A stretch of 64,000 nt of DNA from Gymnodinialimonas sp. 57CJ19 (GTDB lineage: Bacteria > Pseudomonadota > Alphaproteobacteria > Rhodobacterales > Rhodobacteraceae): the NCBI RefSeq assembly GCF_038396845.1, contig NZ_CP151587.1:124001-188000 (forward strand), in the 5' to 3' direction. Positions 25,261 through 34,990 of the stretch are shown piece by piece (within the stretch, counting starts at the first letter, position 1; every line of letters begins with the position of its first letter). The notes under the pieces were generated by a model. That model was given only the letters and a program-made list of their open reading frames with translations, did not search any database and was not told the origin of the DNA. The position numbers and the translations under genes are program-made.

Positions 25261-28016
25261 TCGCCCTCGCGCCGCGATAGCAGGGCCTCCGCATCGCAGA
25301 TCCCCTCATAGGGCTGGTCAGTCACCCGCGCCCACGCTGCGCGGGCGTCCGTGTTCTGGAAGGTTGCATCGGCGCAGAGCGTATCTGGAAACGTCTCGAT
25401 CACATTGGCGATGCCGGGGGCAATCTCGACCTTTGCCAACCACTCCCTTGCCGCCAATTGGGGGGCGCCTGTCGGGGTGACGCGGTGATCGGCCATCAGA
25501 TTGTAAATCGGCGCCTCTGGCCCCGTGACCGGGCCCAAAAGAAACGCGGCGGCAGCGGTCACGTCGGTCATCGGGAAGGTCAGGCCCTGGGGCATGTGAC
25601 CGGCGCGGAACGAGGCCTCCAGGATAATCTCGTAAATGTCGCGCGGGTTGGGCGCGCCCAGATCATAGAGAGAGGGCAAGCGCACAATCGCCGCAGAAAC
25701 GCCCGATGCGCGAATGACCTCTTCCGCCGCGATCTTGGCGGCCCCGTAGCCGGTGCAACCGTCCCACTGGGCTGGCAGCATTTCGGGCCATGGGCCGCCC
25801 CGATCAGGGAACACCGCGCTGGAGGAGGTGAACCGCAGATCCGCCTTGGCCGCCAGGCAGAAATCCAGCACGGTGTTCATCCCGCGTGCGGACCAATCCA
25901 GCATTTCCTCTCGGCCAATGGCAAGGTTCACCATCGCCGCGCAATGCACGACCTTGGTGACCGAGCCGGCCAGTGTGTCAAAAGGCCCCTGCGCCAGCCC
26001 AAAGTTGGGGGCGTCCAAGGTTCCGGGCACCATGATATATTTGTCGTCGGCCACGCCGTGGGCGCGGGCCACATCGTCCAGACGGTCCCTTGCCCCCCGG
26101 TTCTTGTCGCGCACTAGGCAATAAACGACCTCTCCGCGCCGCAAATCACGGGCGGCTTGGGCCAAGACGTGACCGCCAAGGAACCCTGTGGCCCCGGTCA
26201 GCAGAATGCCCGGCCGGTCAAAGGTGTTGGTGGGCGCGGGGGTGTCGGCCTCTTGGGTCATTAGCTGATCCAACCGGTGCAATGGCACATTCATCGCCAG
26301 TTCAAAGTCGATCGGACGGCCATAGGCCTTTTCCAGCTCCAACATCAGGGTGACGCACATCAAAGAGTCGCCTCCCTGATCGTGGAAGTTCCGCGACGGG
26401 TCGATCTGCGTTGGGTCGCACGACATGGCCAACGCCGCGGCGGCGATCACGGCGTCCTCAGCCGCGGTGCCGGTGGCGCTGTCATCTGTGACCGGGGGCA
26501 ACGCCCGCATGTCGGCCTTGCCCGACACCGGGTGCAGCGGCAGCGTGTCCATTTGCACAAGGAAGGACGGCACGCAGTAGGCCGGCAGCACGTCGCGCAA
26601 AGCCGTGGCAAGGGCGGGCGGCATCCGGTTGGTCCCGGCGCTCAGCCCCCAGGCGTCTGCATTGGCCTTGGCCTGCGTGGCGTCGGCGGCGAAGTAGAAG
26701 ATCAGGCTTTGCCCCCGCGCGCCGACCTCTGCCACCCAAGGGGCGGCGCTGGTAAAGGCCAGCTTGTCGCGCAGGGTTTCCGTCAACTCTCGTGTCTGGA
26801 TCGAGAAGCCGCGCAGCTTCAGCATATGGGCGATGCGCCCTTCGATATGAAGCGCGCCCTGGTCATCGACCCATGCCAGATCCCCGGTATCATAAAGCCG
26901 CGTGTCGCGTCCGTTGATGGAAAGCTCCCGGAACCGCAGAAGGGTTTCCTCGGGGCGGTTGATATAGCCTTGCCCCAGCATTCTTGGCCCTTCGAAATGC
27001 AATTGCCCCGACGTGCGCGCCGGACAGGGTTGATCCGCCTCATCCAGAATAATGGCGCTCAGGTGCTGCATCGGCACCCCAACCGAGGCAGGCCCCGCCC
27101 CCGCCGGTTTGGTCAGATGCGACATGCACACATCATGGGTCTCGCAAATGCTGTAGAGGTTCCAAAGCGCGGTATCGGGCAGTTTCCCAAGCGACGTGGT
27201 GATAAGATCATCACCCACAACTTCCCCGTTCAGAACCACGCGAGACAGCGGCAAAGCCTTGGCGCGGTCCGTATCCAACGCCGTCAGGAAGGTGTCATAG
27301 AACGAGGGCGTGAACAGCATCTCGTCCACATCATGGGCAATCAGGAAATCGGCCAGCTCGCTAGGCGAAAACAAGGTGTTGGCATCGGGAAACCACAGCG
27401 CCCCGCCTTTGCGCAGGGGGCGAAACATCTCCCATATCGCGAAGACGTAGATGCCAACCCTTGTGCCGGGACCGTAAGGGGTAAATTCGTCCCGCCACGC
27501 GTAGGACAGATAGGCCGCGTCCTGTGATACGGGGATGCATTTGGGTCGCCCCGTGGTGCCCGACGTGGCAACCATGTAGATCGGATCGGTCGGCAGCACA
27601 TGGCCCGGTTGCAACGGCTGATATGGCGCGGGCTCTTCTTGCGACAAGGCTACTGCATCCACCGTCGCGCAATCGCCCGGCAGATGCCCCGGCGCAGGCG
27701 TCTGGCACGTGACGACCAAGCTGACGTCCAGCTCGGAAATGATGTTGTGCAACACCATTTGTGGCATTGCCGGGTCCAGATGCACGAAAGGGCGCCCGCT
27801 GATGACACAAGCCACCGCGCTCGCGGCCATGGCGATCCCCGGAGAGCCGAAAATCCCCACCACCTGCGGCGCATCCAGATCGCGTCCAAGGGTCTCTACA
27901 AACTGACCGAGCCGCCCGTAGGTGATCGTTTTATCCCGGTCGGACATGGCAGGCGCGTCTGAGAAAGTCTCGATGGCCCGGACAAGATCACCGGCGACGG
28001 TCTGAGACGATGTCAT
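25233..28016 (-). CDS. adenylation-carrier-reductase (A-T-R) enzyme, NRPS-like / carboxylic acid reductase type
   Basis: This 927-residue three-domain protein carries an adenylation domain (about 1-510) with MVATSGTTGRPKCIPVS, LYDTGDLAW, GRIAHMLKLRGFS and the Lys of PVSGKADM. A carrier domain follows, with FHDQGGDSLMCV and phosphopantetheine Ser near 549. A C-terminal thioester-reductase domain (about 605-927) has TGATGFLGGHVL and the YxxxK site GYGAAK. Known A-T-R proteins activate a carboxylic acid, hold it as a thioester and release an aldehyde with NAD(P)H. There is no condensation domain, so it likely reduces one acid rather than making a peptide. The gene needs a phosphopantetheinyl transferase from elsewhere. 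It overlaps the SDR convergently. The substrate is unknown. Confidence 0.9.
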   Translation of the reverse strand: MTSSQTVAGDLVRAIETFSDAPAMSDRDKTITYGRLGQFVETLGRDLDAPQVVGIFGSPGIAMAASAVACVISGRPFVHLDPAMPQMVLHNIISELDVSLVVTCQTPAPGHLPGDCATVDAVALSQEEPAPYQPLQPGHVLPTDPIYMVATSGTTGRPKCIPVSQDAAYLSYAWRDEFTPYGPGTRVGIYVFAIWEMFRPLRKGGALWFPDANTLFSPSELADFLIAHDVDEMLFTPSFYDTFLTALDTDRAKALPLSRVVLNGEVVGDDLITTSLGKLPDTALWNLYSICETHDVCMSHLTKPAGAGPASVGVPMQHLSAIILDEADQPCPARTSGQLHFEGPRMLGQGYINRPEETLLRFRELSINGRDTRLYDTGDLAWVDDQGALHIEGRIAHMLKLRGFSIQTRELTETLRDKLAFTSAAPWVAEVGARGQSLIFYFAADATQAKANADAWGLSAGTNRMPPALATALRDVLPAYCVPSFLVQMDTLPLHPVSGKADMRALPPVTDDSATGTAAEDAVIAAAALAMSCDPTQIDPSRNFHDQGGDSLMCVTLMLELEKAYGRPIDFELAMNVPLHRLDQLMTQEADTPAPTNTFDRPGILLTGATGFLGGHVLAQAARDLRRGEVVYCLVRDKNRGARDRLDDVARAHGVADDKYIMVPGTLDAPNFGLAQGPFDTLAGSVTKVVHCAAMVNLAIGREEMLDWSARGMNTVLDFCLAAKADLRFTSSSAVFPDRGGPWPEMLPAQWDGCTGYGAAKIAAEEVIRASGVSAAIVRLPSLYDLGAPNPRDIYEIILEASFRAGHMPQGLTFPMTDVTAAAAFLLGPVTGPEAPIYNLMADHRVTPTGAPQLAAREWLAKVEIAPGIANVIETFPDTLCADATFQNTDARAAWARVTDQPYEGICDAEALLSRREGDYQSDPALI

Positions 28017-28382
28017 AGAGAATACCCTTCTGGATAAAGGGCCGAGTTGGACCGACCCAGATGGCGCCGATCCCGGCGCAAAAGTGTGCCAGCACTGATT
28101 GCCATTGTGCGTGTTCGGTGGCCAGCAGGAACATCGCCCCTACGCCCCATCAAGCCGTTCCGCCCGACACCAAGGTGCTGCGAAGACAAGCAGGTCGCCC
28201 GAATGATCACACGTGAGAAAATCGGCGTCGCCCTCCCCACCCCGCATGGCCAGATTCGTCGGCACGACGCCGTGCGTGCCGCAGAAGGCTTGGGGAAAAG
28301 AGGCAAAAGGCCGATTTCATTGCCGCCCTGGCGATCCGGGGGCGCAATCTCATCAGGCCAGCATGTCACACGTTATGTATGG
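28017..28382. other. intergenic region between the A-T-R gene and tRNA-Ser
   Basis: About 366 bases that hold the upstream region of the A-T-R gene (AAGGG about nine bases before its ATG). A minus-strand frame of 118 codons (28013-28369) runs through it, but its Arg/Pro/Ser-rich composition and lack of any known motif argue against a gene. No clear promoter or hairpin is seen. Confidence 0.5.
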
Positions 28383-28472
28383 TGGCGGAGACGAAGGGAT
28401 TCGAACCCTCGAGACAGTTTCCCGCCTACTCCCTTAGCAGGGGAGCGCCTTCGACCACTCGGCCACGTCTCC
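28383..28472 (-). tRNA. tRNA-Ser (anticodon GCT)
   Basis: The minus strand folds as a class II tRNA with a long variable arm. The acceptor is GGAGACG with CGTCTCC, followed by G and an encoded CCA. The D-arm contains GTGGCCGAGTGGTCGAAGGC, the anticodon loop is CTGCTAA between CTCCC and GGGAG, and the T-loop is GGTTCGAATCC. Anticodon GCT reads AGC/AGU serine codons. Confidence 0.97.
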
Positions 28473-28518
28473 GCTGACCCGTCTAATGTCGGGAACCGGG
28501 GAAAACAAGCCAGAATTG

Positions 28519-29418
28519 TTACCTCTGCGCGACCTTTCGGGATTGCCGGAACAAGGCCACGGAATAGAGCGCCAAGGCGGCCCAGATCATTGGGAAGGCG
28601 ATCATGCGGGCGGGGCCGAAGGGCTCATCGAAAAGGAACACCGCCACAAGGAAAATCAGTGTGGGGGCGATGTATTGCAGGATGCCTATGGTGCTCAACC
28701 GCAAGAGCTTCGCGCCGTTCACGTAGAAAATCAGCGGCACGGCCGTGACCAGGCCACAGCCCATCAATAGCCAGGTGTCCGATGCCACACCGGCCATGAA
28801 GCTGCCCTGTCCCGTCGCGCCCATCCACGCCACATAAGCAAACGCCGGCACGCAGAGAATCGCGACCTCCAGAAAGAAGCCCTGGTTCGGGCCGATGGGT
28901 AGCTGGCGTTTGCAGAAAGCGTAGGCCACCCAGCTCAACATCAGACCCAGCGCCACCCAAGGCAGGCCGCCCTCCTCGATCGTCAGAATGATCACGGCCA
29001 ACGCGGCAAGGCCCACGGCGGTCCATTGCAAGCGGCCCAGCCGGTCGCCCAACAGCACGGCGCCAAGGAACACGGTGGCCAGCGGGTTGATATAGTAGCC
29101 CAAGGCGCCATCCAGGGTGCGTTCGTTGGCGATCGCCCAAATATAAATGCCCCAGTTGATCGAGATAAACAGCGCCGTCAGCGCCCCCATGGCCAGCATT
29201 CTCGGAGAGCGCAGCGCCACTTTCAGATCCGCCGTACGGCCCGTGATCAGGATCAGCACACCGATGATCGGAAGCGACCAGATCACCCGGTGCGCCACGA
29301 CCTCCATCGCGGGCAGGTGCGACAGCGCCTTCAGGTAGATCGGCAAACCTCCCCACAGAAAATAGGCGCTGACCGCATAGGCATAGCCCGCAGGCGTGTC
29401 GTCGGAGGTATCGGCCAT
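28519..29418 (-). CDS. rarD: EamA-family transporter RarD
   Basis: This 299-residue protein has ten predicted membrane helices in two repeats and the N-terminal RarD signature AYFLWGGLPIYLKALSHLPAMEVVAHRVIWSL. The segment NWGIYIWAIANERTLDGALGYYINPL is also typical. RarD proteins are drug/metabolite-superfamily carriers first linked to chloramphenicol sensitivity; the substrate here is unknown. It stands alone after tRNA-Ser. Confidence 0.93.
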   Translation of the reverse strand: MADTSDDTPAGYAYAVSAYFLWGGLPIYLKALSHLPAMEVVAHRVIWSLPIIGVLILITGRTADLKVALRSPRMLAMGALTALFISINWGIYIWAIANERTLDGALGYYINPLATVFLGAVLLGDRLGRLQWTAVGLAALAVIILTIEEGGLPWVALGLMLSWVAYAFCKRQLPIGPNQGFFLEVAILCVPAFAYVAWMGATGQGSFMAGVASDTWLLMGCGLVTAVPLIFYVNGAKLLRLSTIGILQYIAPTLIFLVAVFLFDEPFGPARMIAFPMIWAALALYSVALFRQSRKVAQR

Positions 29419-29799
29419 GGGCTGTCGCTTTCAGGATTAATATCGGGCGGAGAAAGCCTGAAGCGCGGGGTGGGGGCAAATGAAAATTTGTGAAGCGGGA
29501 GATCACGGATCGCCCACCCCTCACGGTGCGACTGTGTTCCCGTGTCATCGACGCTAGCCTCGTGCGATGGCTCCCTGCCGCACTCCGTGACAGCTCATTG
29601 ATAACGTGGGGAAATGTCGGCGCAGATCCGCCCATGGCGCCCCGGCACACCTGCGGAAAAATGCCACCCGAGCGCCCCGAACCTGACTCTACACGCAAGC
29701 GCCGAATTCTTCGGAACGAACCCTCGTCCTGTCCGTTGCCACATCGACGGAGCGCCAAGCTGGTGCCCGTAATGAAGTGAGAAGTGAAAGGAAACTGAC
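29419..29799. other. divergent intergenic region between rarD and the SH3 protein gene
   Basis: About 380 bases between divergent genes. A plus-strand frame of 96 codons (29490-29780) crosses it but has no recognisable motif and is Arg/Pro/Ser-rich, so it is probably chance. I see no strong promoter or hairpin. AAAGGAAA near 29788 serves the next gene. Confidence 0.5.
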
Positions 29800-30450
29800 A
29801 TGAAGAACATTATCCTTGGTCTGTCTGCCGCAAGCCTCCTGATGGGCACTGCCGCATCCGCAGCCGTTACCGCCAACGCCACCACCGACCTCAACCTCCG
29901 CGCCGGCCCCGGGCCGCAGTTCGAAGTGATCGACGTGATCAGCGGCGAGGGTGAAGTGACTGTTACTTCCTGCCTTGAAGCCCGCAACTGGTGTGAAGTG
30001 ACCTATGAAGGTCAGACTGGTTGGGCCTTTGCCGATTACCTCACTGCCTCGATGGACGGCTCGGCCGTTGTCGTGAGTCAGACGCCAGAAGTCGAAGTCG
30101 AGATCGTACGCTACGATGACATCGCCGCCGAAGTCGGCGCTGGTGCCAGCGGTGCCACCCTCGGTGCCATCGTAGGGTCGCTGGTCGCGGGCCCCGTGGG
30201 CGCCGTCGTCGGCGGAACGATCGCCGGTGCTGCCGCAGTCGACAGCGTCCCGGACGAAGTTGTGACCTACGTTCGGACCAACGAAGTCGAGCCCGTCTAT
30301 CTTGAGGGTGAAGTCGTCGTCGGCGCCGGGATTCCGGCCGAAGTCGAACTGCAGGCCGTGCCTGACACCGAGTACAGCTACGTCTACGTGAACGGCGTCC
30401 CGGCTGTTGTCTCGACCGAGAACCGCACGATTGTGTCCATCATTCGCTAA
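29800..30450 (+). CDS. secreted SH3-domain protein with DUF1236 C-terminus
   Basis: This 216-residue protein has a signal peptide (MKNIILGLSAASLLMGTAAS, cleavage near AAVT). An SH3b domain follows (about 25-85: DLNLRAGPGPQFEVIDVI to WCEVTYEGQTGWAFADYL). A glycine-rich zipper (about 110-145: GATLGAIVGSLVAGPVGAVVG) suggests membrane association. The C-terminus (from about 160) has the DUF1236 pattern YVRTNEVEPVYLEGEVVVGAGIP then YSYVYVNG. SH3b domains often bind cell-wall material, so an envelope role is likely. A hairpin terminator follows. Confidence 0.88.
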   Translation: MKNIILGLSAASLLMGTAASAAVTANATTDLNLRAGPGPQFEVIDVISGEGEVTVTSCLEARNWCEVTYEGQTGWAFADYLTASMDGSAVVVSQTPEVEVEIVRYDDIAAEVGAGASGATLGAIVGSLVAGPVGAVVGGTIAGAAAVDSVPDEVVTYVRTNEVEPVYLEGEVVVGAGIPAEVELQAVPDTEYSYVYVNGVPAVVSTENRTIVSIIR

Positions 30451-30476
30451 CTTGCGTCTGATCTGACAGAATTTCA

Positions 30477-30513
30477 GGGCCGGTTGCCTCCAAGGGGGTG
30501 ACCGGCCCGCTTT
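30477..30513 (+). terminator. rho-independent-like terminator after the SH3 protein gene
   Basis: Stem GGGCCGGT (30477-30484) pairs with ACCGGCCC (30501-30508), with extra CCTCC/GGGGG pairing in the loop, followed by GCTTTCGTT. It lies between convergent genes. Confidence 0.65.
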
Positions 30514-30529
30514 CGTTCAGGCGCGGGCC

Positions 30530-31627
30530 TCAGCCGCCATGCAGGAAGTGCAGCACATCGCCGTCTTTCACGACGTAGCCCTTGCCTTCCGCGCGCATCT
30601 TGCCCGCTTCCTTCGCCGGGTTTTCACCGCCCAAGGTGACGTAATCGTCGTAGGCGATGGTTTCGGCGCGGATGAACTTGGCCTCGAAATCACCATGGAT
30701 CACGCCGGCGGCGGCGGGGGCAAGGGTGCCCTCCTTGATGGTCCAGGCGCGGGCCTCTTTCGGGCCGACGGTGAAATAGGTTTGCAGGTTCAGCAACTCG
30801 TACCCGGCACGGATCAAACGGTCGAGGCCGGGCTCTTCCAGCCCCAATTCTTCAAGGAACATCTCGGCGTCCTCGGGGTCCAGCTGGCTGATGTCCTCTT
30901 CGATCTTGGCAGAGATCACCACATGGGCGTTGCCTTGGGCCGCAGCCATTTCCGCCACGCGGGCCGATTGCGCGTTGCCCGTGCCCGCATTCGCCTCTTC
31001 CACGTTGCACACGTAGAGAATCGGCTTGGTGGAGAGCAGTTGCAGCATCTTCCAGGCTTTGGCGTCTTCTTCGTCAACTTCGACAGTCCGGGCGGGTTTG
31101 CCATCTTCCAGTGCCGCTTTGGCGGCGTTCAACAGGCGCTCCTGCTGCACGGCTTCCTTGTCGCCGCCGCGTACTTTCCGCACGAGGTTCGCCATGCGCT
31201 TCTCGATGCTTTCCAGATCGGCGAGCATCAACTCGGTCTCGATGGTTTCGGCATCGGCGATCGGGTCGACGCGGCCGTCGACGTGCACCACGTCGCCATC
31301 CTCAAAGCAGCGCAGCACGTGAGCGATGGAATCTGTTTCGCGAATGTTGGCAAGGAACTGGTTGCCGAGGCCTTCGCCCTGGCTCGCGCCTTTTACAAGG
31401 CCCGCGATATCCACGAAGGTCATGCGCGTCGGGATGATGGATTTGGAGGCCGCAATCGCCGCCAGCTTATCAAGGCGCGCGTCAGGCACCGCCACGTCAC
31501 CCACGTTGGGTTCAATCGTGCAGAACGGAAAGTTCGCCGCCTGCGCCGCCGCCGTGCGGGTCAGCGCGTTGAACAGGGTCGATTTGCCGACGTTCGGCAG
31601 GCCCACGATGCCCATTTTGAAACCCAT
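30530..31627 (-). CDS. ychF: YchF/OLA1-type ribosome-associated ATPase
   Basis: This Obg-family P-loop protein (365 residues) has G1 GLPNVGKST near the N-terminus, [11 protein letters not shown], the G3 region [22 protein letters not shown] and a C-terminal TGS-like domain ([17 protein letters not shown] to [13 protein letters not shown]). The G4 position reads YVCNVEEAN instead of NKxD, the known reason YchF prefers ATP over GTP. GGAG eight bases before ATG 31627 fixes the start. It is thought to act in translation and stress responses. Confidence 0.96.
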   Translation of the reverse strand: MGFKMGIVGLPNVGKSTLFNALTRTAAAQAANFPFCTIEPNVGDVAVPDARLDKLAAIAASKSIIPTRMTFVDIAGLVKGASQGEGLGNQFLANIRETDSIAHVLRCFEDGDVVHVDGRVDPIADAETIETELMLADLESIEKRMANLVRKVRGGDKEAVQQERLLNAAKAALEDGKPARTVEVDEEDAKAWKMLQLLSTKPILYVCNVEEANAGTGNAQSARVAEMAAAQGNAHVVISAKIEEDISQLDPEDAEMFLEELGLEEPGLDRLIRAGYELLNLQTYFTVGPKEARAWTIKEGTLAPAAAGVIHGDFEAKFIRAETIAYDDYVTLGGENPAKEAGKMRAEGKGYVVKDGDVLHFLHGG

Positions 31628-31796
31628 GTGACGCACTCCGGCTAAAGCTAAAAATCAAGGGCGCATGTAGGTCGTGCAAGGGCGAAAGGTCAAGGCTCTG
31701 CCAGACAGGGCGGCGCGGCGAGGACGCTTTGGCGGAGGAGCCGTTCAGCGCCTGCGCGCCAATTGACATACCCCGCCACAGGCGTAGACGGGATCC

Positions 31797-33134
31797 ATGA
31801 ACAACGCCCCCACGACCAAGGCCGAACTCGCGCCCCTGATCCGCCTTGCGGTGCCGCTGATGGTTGGCCTGACGGCGGCGCTGTTGATCGGCGTTGTGGA
31901 CACGGTGATGATCTCTCCGCTCGGGACGGTGCCCTTGGCCGCCGCCGGGGTAACGACGGCGGTCCTGATCATCCTGATTTCGGCCCTTTGGGGCCTTCTG
32001 ACGGTCATCTCCGTGCAGATCAGTCAGGCCGAGGGCGCGGGCGACCCGGCCCGTGTGGCGATAGCGTTCCGCTCCGGCCTGCTCCTCTGCCTTATCGGAG
32101 GCACCCTCGCCGCGTTTGTCATGATCGCGGTCTATCCCCTTCTCGGGCCTTTGGGTCAGCCGCAAGAGGTATTGGACATCCTGTTCCCCTACTGGCTGAG
32201 CATGTCGTTGTGGATCATCCCCTTCACCCTGTTTTTCGGCCTGAAAGCGCTGTTTGACGCGGTGGAATGGCCGTGGGCGGCCGTGGGGCTCAGCTATATC
32301 GGCGTGGTGGCCAACATTCCGGCCAATTACACCTTCATCCACATCCTGGACATGGGAATTCTGGGGGCGGGGTTGGCCTCGATCCTGTCCCAAAGCCTGT
32401 CGCTGATCGCGGCTTGGCTGGTGGTCTCACGGGCCGAGGGGTTGCGCGTCTATCGCCAAACGATTGCCGTGGCGTGGACAGACGTGCGGGCGCAATTGCG
32501 CGACAGCGTGCCGCTCTGCCTTGGCTATGCGGGCGAAGGCGGGGCCTATGCGATGATCGGCCTGATGATCGGCTGGCTGGGGGCCGAGGCCCTGGCCGCC
32601 CACCAGATCGTCAACGCCTTGGGCGGGGTGGCCTATGTGATCCCGCTCGGCATGGCGGGCGCCGTATCCATCCGCATCGGCAATGCGGTCGGCGCGGGCC
32701 GCCACGATCGGTTGCGCCCGATCCTGAAGGCATCGTTCCTGATGGTGGTGTTGTGGCAGGCAATGGCGACAAGCGTGTTCATTTTCGGAGGGCGTCTGCT
32801 GGCTGAAGCGATGTCCAGCGACCCTGCCGTTATTCAACTGGCCACGAATTTGTTCATTGTCATGGCGATGATGCAGATCGCCGATGGCATCCAGGGCACC
32901 TCCCTCGGGGCATTGCGGGGCATGTCGGACATGAACCGCCCCACCGTCATAACGCTGATCATCTATTGGCCGCTGGCACTTCCCGGCAGTTACGTCCTCG
33001 GAATCGTTTTGGGGTATGGAGCTATGGGAATTTGGCTTGGCTACACCCTTGGTCTGGCAGTAGCTGCCGTTGCACTGCCTTGGCGCTTCTGGCGCCTTAC
33101 GACCCCAACGGTGCCACACGCAAACCGGGCTTGA
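31797..33134 (+). CDS. MATE-family multidrug efflux transporter
   Basis: This 445-residue membrane protein has about twelve helices in two similar halves: LIRLAVPLMVGLTAALLIGVVDTVMI opens the first, and VPLCLGYAGEGGAYAMIGLMIGWLGAEALAAHQIVNALGGVAYVIPLGMAGAVSIRIGN lies in the second. This is the NorM/DinF arrangement of cation-coupled drug exporters. It stands alone, divergent from ychF. Confidence 0.93.
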   Translation: MNNAPTTKAELAPLIRLAVPLMVGLTAALLIGVVDTVMISPLGTVPLAAAGVTTAVLIILISALWGLLTVISVQISQAEGAGDPARVAIAFRSGLLLCLIGGTLAAFVMIAVYPLLGPLGQPQEVLDILFPYWLSMSLWIIPFTLFFGLKALFDAVEWPWAAVGLSYIGVVANIPANYTFIHILDMGILGAGLASILSQSLSLIAAWLVVSRAEGLRVYRQTIAVAWTDVRAQLRDSVPLCLGYAGEGGAYAMIGLMIGWLGAEALAAHQIVNALGGVAYVIPLGMAGAVSIRIGNAVGAGRHDRLRPILKASFLMVVLWQAMATSVFIFGGRLLAEAMSSDPAVIQLATNLFIVMAMMQIADGIQGTSLGALRGMSDMNRPTVITLIIYWPLALPGSYVLGIVLGYGAMGIWLGYTLGLAVAAVALPWRFWRLTTPTVPHANRA

Positions 33135-33155
33135 GCCCGGCCAAGCTGTTATCCG

Positions 33156-33341
33156 TTATCCGTGCTTCTCGCGCCGCTCGAAGATAACAAACCACGCCAA
33201 CAGGACAAACATCGGGTGGGTCAATCCCCCCGAGAAGATCAGCGCCAAGATCCAGATCGGCGCAATGATGATGCCCAGGATGACCCGTCCGGCAAGAAAG
33301 ATGGAAAGGGGCGGAAGCAGAATGGCGAGTAAGTAATTCAT
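33156..33341 (-). CDS. small two-helix membrane protein, UPF0057/Pmp3-like
   Basis: This is a 61-residue protein from ATG 33341. It starts MNYLLAILLPPLSIFLAGRV, which resembles the AILLPPLGVFL motif of YqaE/Pmp3 proteins. A second hydrophobic stretch follows (APIWILALIFSGGLTHPMFVLLAWFVI) and it ends in a charged tail. Pmp3 proteins affect membrane potential under salt stress, but the match here is short and the middle differs. The frame is open to 33377. Confidence 0.6.
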   Translation of the reverse strand: MNYLLAILLPPLSIFLAGRVILGIIIAPIWILALIFSGGLTHPMFVLLAWFVIFERREKHG

Positions 33342-33542
33342 GGTAGGTAAATGGGGATGCCCCCGCGTTGGTTCCATAGTCGGTGGGAAAATCTCGCAAT
33401 CTTTCCCCTGCGGCCCCCAATCGGCCCCCGATCGGCCAACGCGGCGCGTGCGATACCACCGCCCACTGATAACACCCTCCCATTGATTTCTGCCCTCCCT
33501 TGGGTCAAACCACCCAGACGACAGCTAATTGAGAGCCCCACC

Positions 33543-34334
33543 ATGACCCGTATCGACGACACCTTCTCGCGCCTTTCCGCCTCTGGCAAAAAGGCTTTTG
33601 TCTCGTACATCATGGCCGGCGATCCCGATTATGACACCTCGCTAAAGGTGATGCGGGGCCTGCCAGCGGCGGGCGTCGATATCATCGAGCTTGGCTTGCC
33701 CTTCACCGACCCCATGGCCGATGGCGCGACGATCCAATTGGCCGGGCAACGGGCGCTGGACGGCGGTATGACGCTGGAAAAAACCCTGCAAATGGCCCGA
33801 GATTTTCGGGCGGGCGACGACACCACACCCATCGTCCTCATGGGCTACTACAACCCGATCTACTCGCGCGGTGTGGACCAGTTCTTGACGGATGCGAAAG
33901 CCGCCGGCATCGACGGGCTGATCGTCGTGGACCTGCCCCCGGAAGAAGATGATGAACTCTGCATTCCCGCCCAGGCCGCCGGCCTGAACTTCATCCGCCT
34001 CGCCACCCCCACCACCGACGACGCCCGCCTGCCCAAGGTGCTGACCAACACGTCGGGCTTTGTCTATTACGTTTCTGTCACCGGCACGACCGGGGCCGCC
34101 GCCGCCCAAGCCAGCGACGTGGCACCTGAAGTGGCCCGGATCAAATCCAAAACAGACCTCCCCGTCATCGTGGGCTTCGGCATCAACACGCCCGAGGCCT
34201 CCGGAAGCATCGCCTCCATCGCTGACGGCTGCGTTGTGGGATCTGCCATCGTGTCGCAAATCGCTTCGGGTGAAAGCGTCGAGGATGTGCTGGCGTTCGT
34301 GAAATCCCTCGCTGACGGCGCGCACCGGGGCTAG
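33543..34334 (+). CDS. trpA: tryptophan synthase alpha subunit
   Basis: This 264-residue (beta/alpha)8 enzyme cleaves indole-3-glycerol phosphate to indole and glyceraldehyde 3-phosphate. Catalytic Glu49 and Asp60 are in [19 protein letters not shown] at the same numbers as in E. coli TrpA. The phosphate-binding loop is GFGINTPE and GSAIV. The ATG at 33543 begins [11 protein letters not shown], the usual start; the frame runs open to 33351 but that part is not conserved. Unlike many bacteria it is separated from trpB (about 8.6 kb away on the other strand). Confidence 0.97.
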   Translation: MTRIDDTFSRLSASGKKAFVSYIMAGDPDYDTSLKVMRGLPAAGVDIIELGLPFTDPMADGATIQLAGQRALDGGMTLEKTLQMARDFRAGDDTTPIVLMGYYNPIYSRGVDQFLTDAKAAGIDGLIVVDLPPEEDDELCIPAQAAGLNFIRLATPTTDDARLPKVLTNTSGFVYYVSVTGTTGAAAAQASDVAPEVARIKSKTDLPVIVGFGINTPEASGSIASIADGCVVGSAIVSQIASGESVEDVLAFVKSLADGAHRG

Positions 34335-34349
34335 GTGCCCCGCCAGCGA

Positions 34350-34949
34350 TCAACACAACAAAACAGGCGGACCGTCACAGCTGGGGTCGGCTATGATGTT
34401 GCTTCCACCGGATTGTGTTTGTTGAAGGCTGGCAATCGCTGCTCTGATTCTTTGCCCTTCCGCAGTCGTAACGTATCCAGATTCGATCTTTTCAAGAATG
34501 AGGTTCAACCCCATCACGTTGACGATCAACAGGATCATGAACAACGTGACCACCAGACCGAACGCGGTGTCGGCGATCATTTCTCCGCGCAACGCGCCGT
34601 CAATTGTGAAAGCCTGACGCTGCCCGCCCTCAAGGGCAGAGACGGCAACGGGAAATTGTTCCCCCTCCAACACCACCTCGAAATTTGTGCCGCGGGATAT
34701 GTCGCGCATATCCAGCATAGCGTCCGGGTCTGTCTCCAGGTTGAAGACCATATCTTCACCGGACTGGCGCAGGTGCAACAGGAAGGATGTGGCCCCTCGC
34801 CCCTGATAAAGACGCAGCACGGTTCTGCTCTGGCCCTGTCCGGTTGCGATTATGGCGACAGGCCGCTGATGTCCGTCGGCACTGCCAGCCGCGGGAATAA
34901 GGCTAAGTCCGAAGGACAGACCAAGAAGTGAAAAACGGCGACGATCCAA
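34350..34949 (-). CDS. exported or membrane-anchored protein of unknown function
   Basis: I do not recognise this 199-residue protein. It has a signal-like N-terminus (RRRFSLLGLSFGLSLIPAAG), a beta-rich middle and one strong membrane helix near 130-150 (MIADTAFGLVVTLFMILLIVNVMGLNLIL). The cytoplasmic or periplasmic tail contains two Cys residues near its end. The start is a TTG at 34949, supported by AGGAG (34958-34962 on the minus strand) eight bases before it; no ATG fits. An IS1595-family element is inserted 41 bases upstream, so its own promoter is probably displaced. Confidence 0.7.
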   Translation of the reverse strand: MDRRRFSLLGLSFGLSLIPAAGSADGHQRPVAIIATGQGQSRTVLRLYQGRGATSFLLHLRQSGEDMVFNLETDPDAMLDMRDISRGTNFEVVLEGEQFPVAVSALEGGQRQAFTIDGALRGEMIADTAFGLVVTLFMILLIVNVMGLNLILEKIESGYVTTAEGQRIRAAIASLQQTQSGGSNIIADPSCDGPPVLLC

Positions 34950-34982
34950 AGGGAATGCTCCTGAAAAGAAAGGTTTGCAGCA

Positions 34983-34990
34983 AAATCAAT
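34983..34990. repeat. left target-site duplication of the IS element
   Basis: AAATCAAT directly precedes the left inverted repeat and is repeated directly after the right one at 36913-36920. An 8-bp duplication is normal for IS1595-family insertion. Confidence 0.95.

Noticed and set aside
26277..27527. Plus-strand open frame of 416 codons inside the A-T-R gene
   Set aside because: It is antisense to a gene with full domain motifs; the translation is Arg/Gly/His-rich and lacks any motif, as expected for shadows in GC-rich DNA.
28013..28369. Minus-strand 118-codon frame overlapping the A-T-R start by ATGA
   Set aside because: The overlap looks like coupling, but the composition is Arg/Ser/Pro-rich, there is no ribosome-binding site and no family motif.
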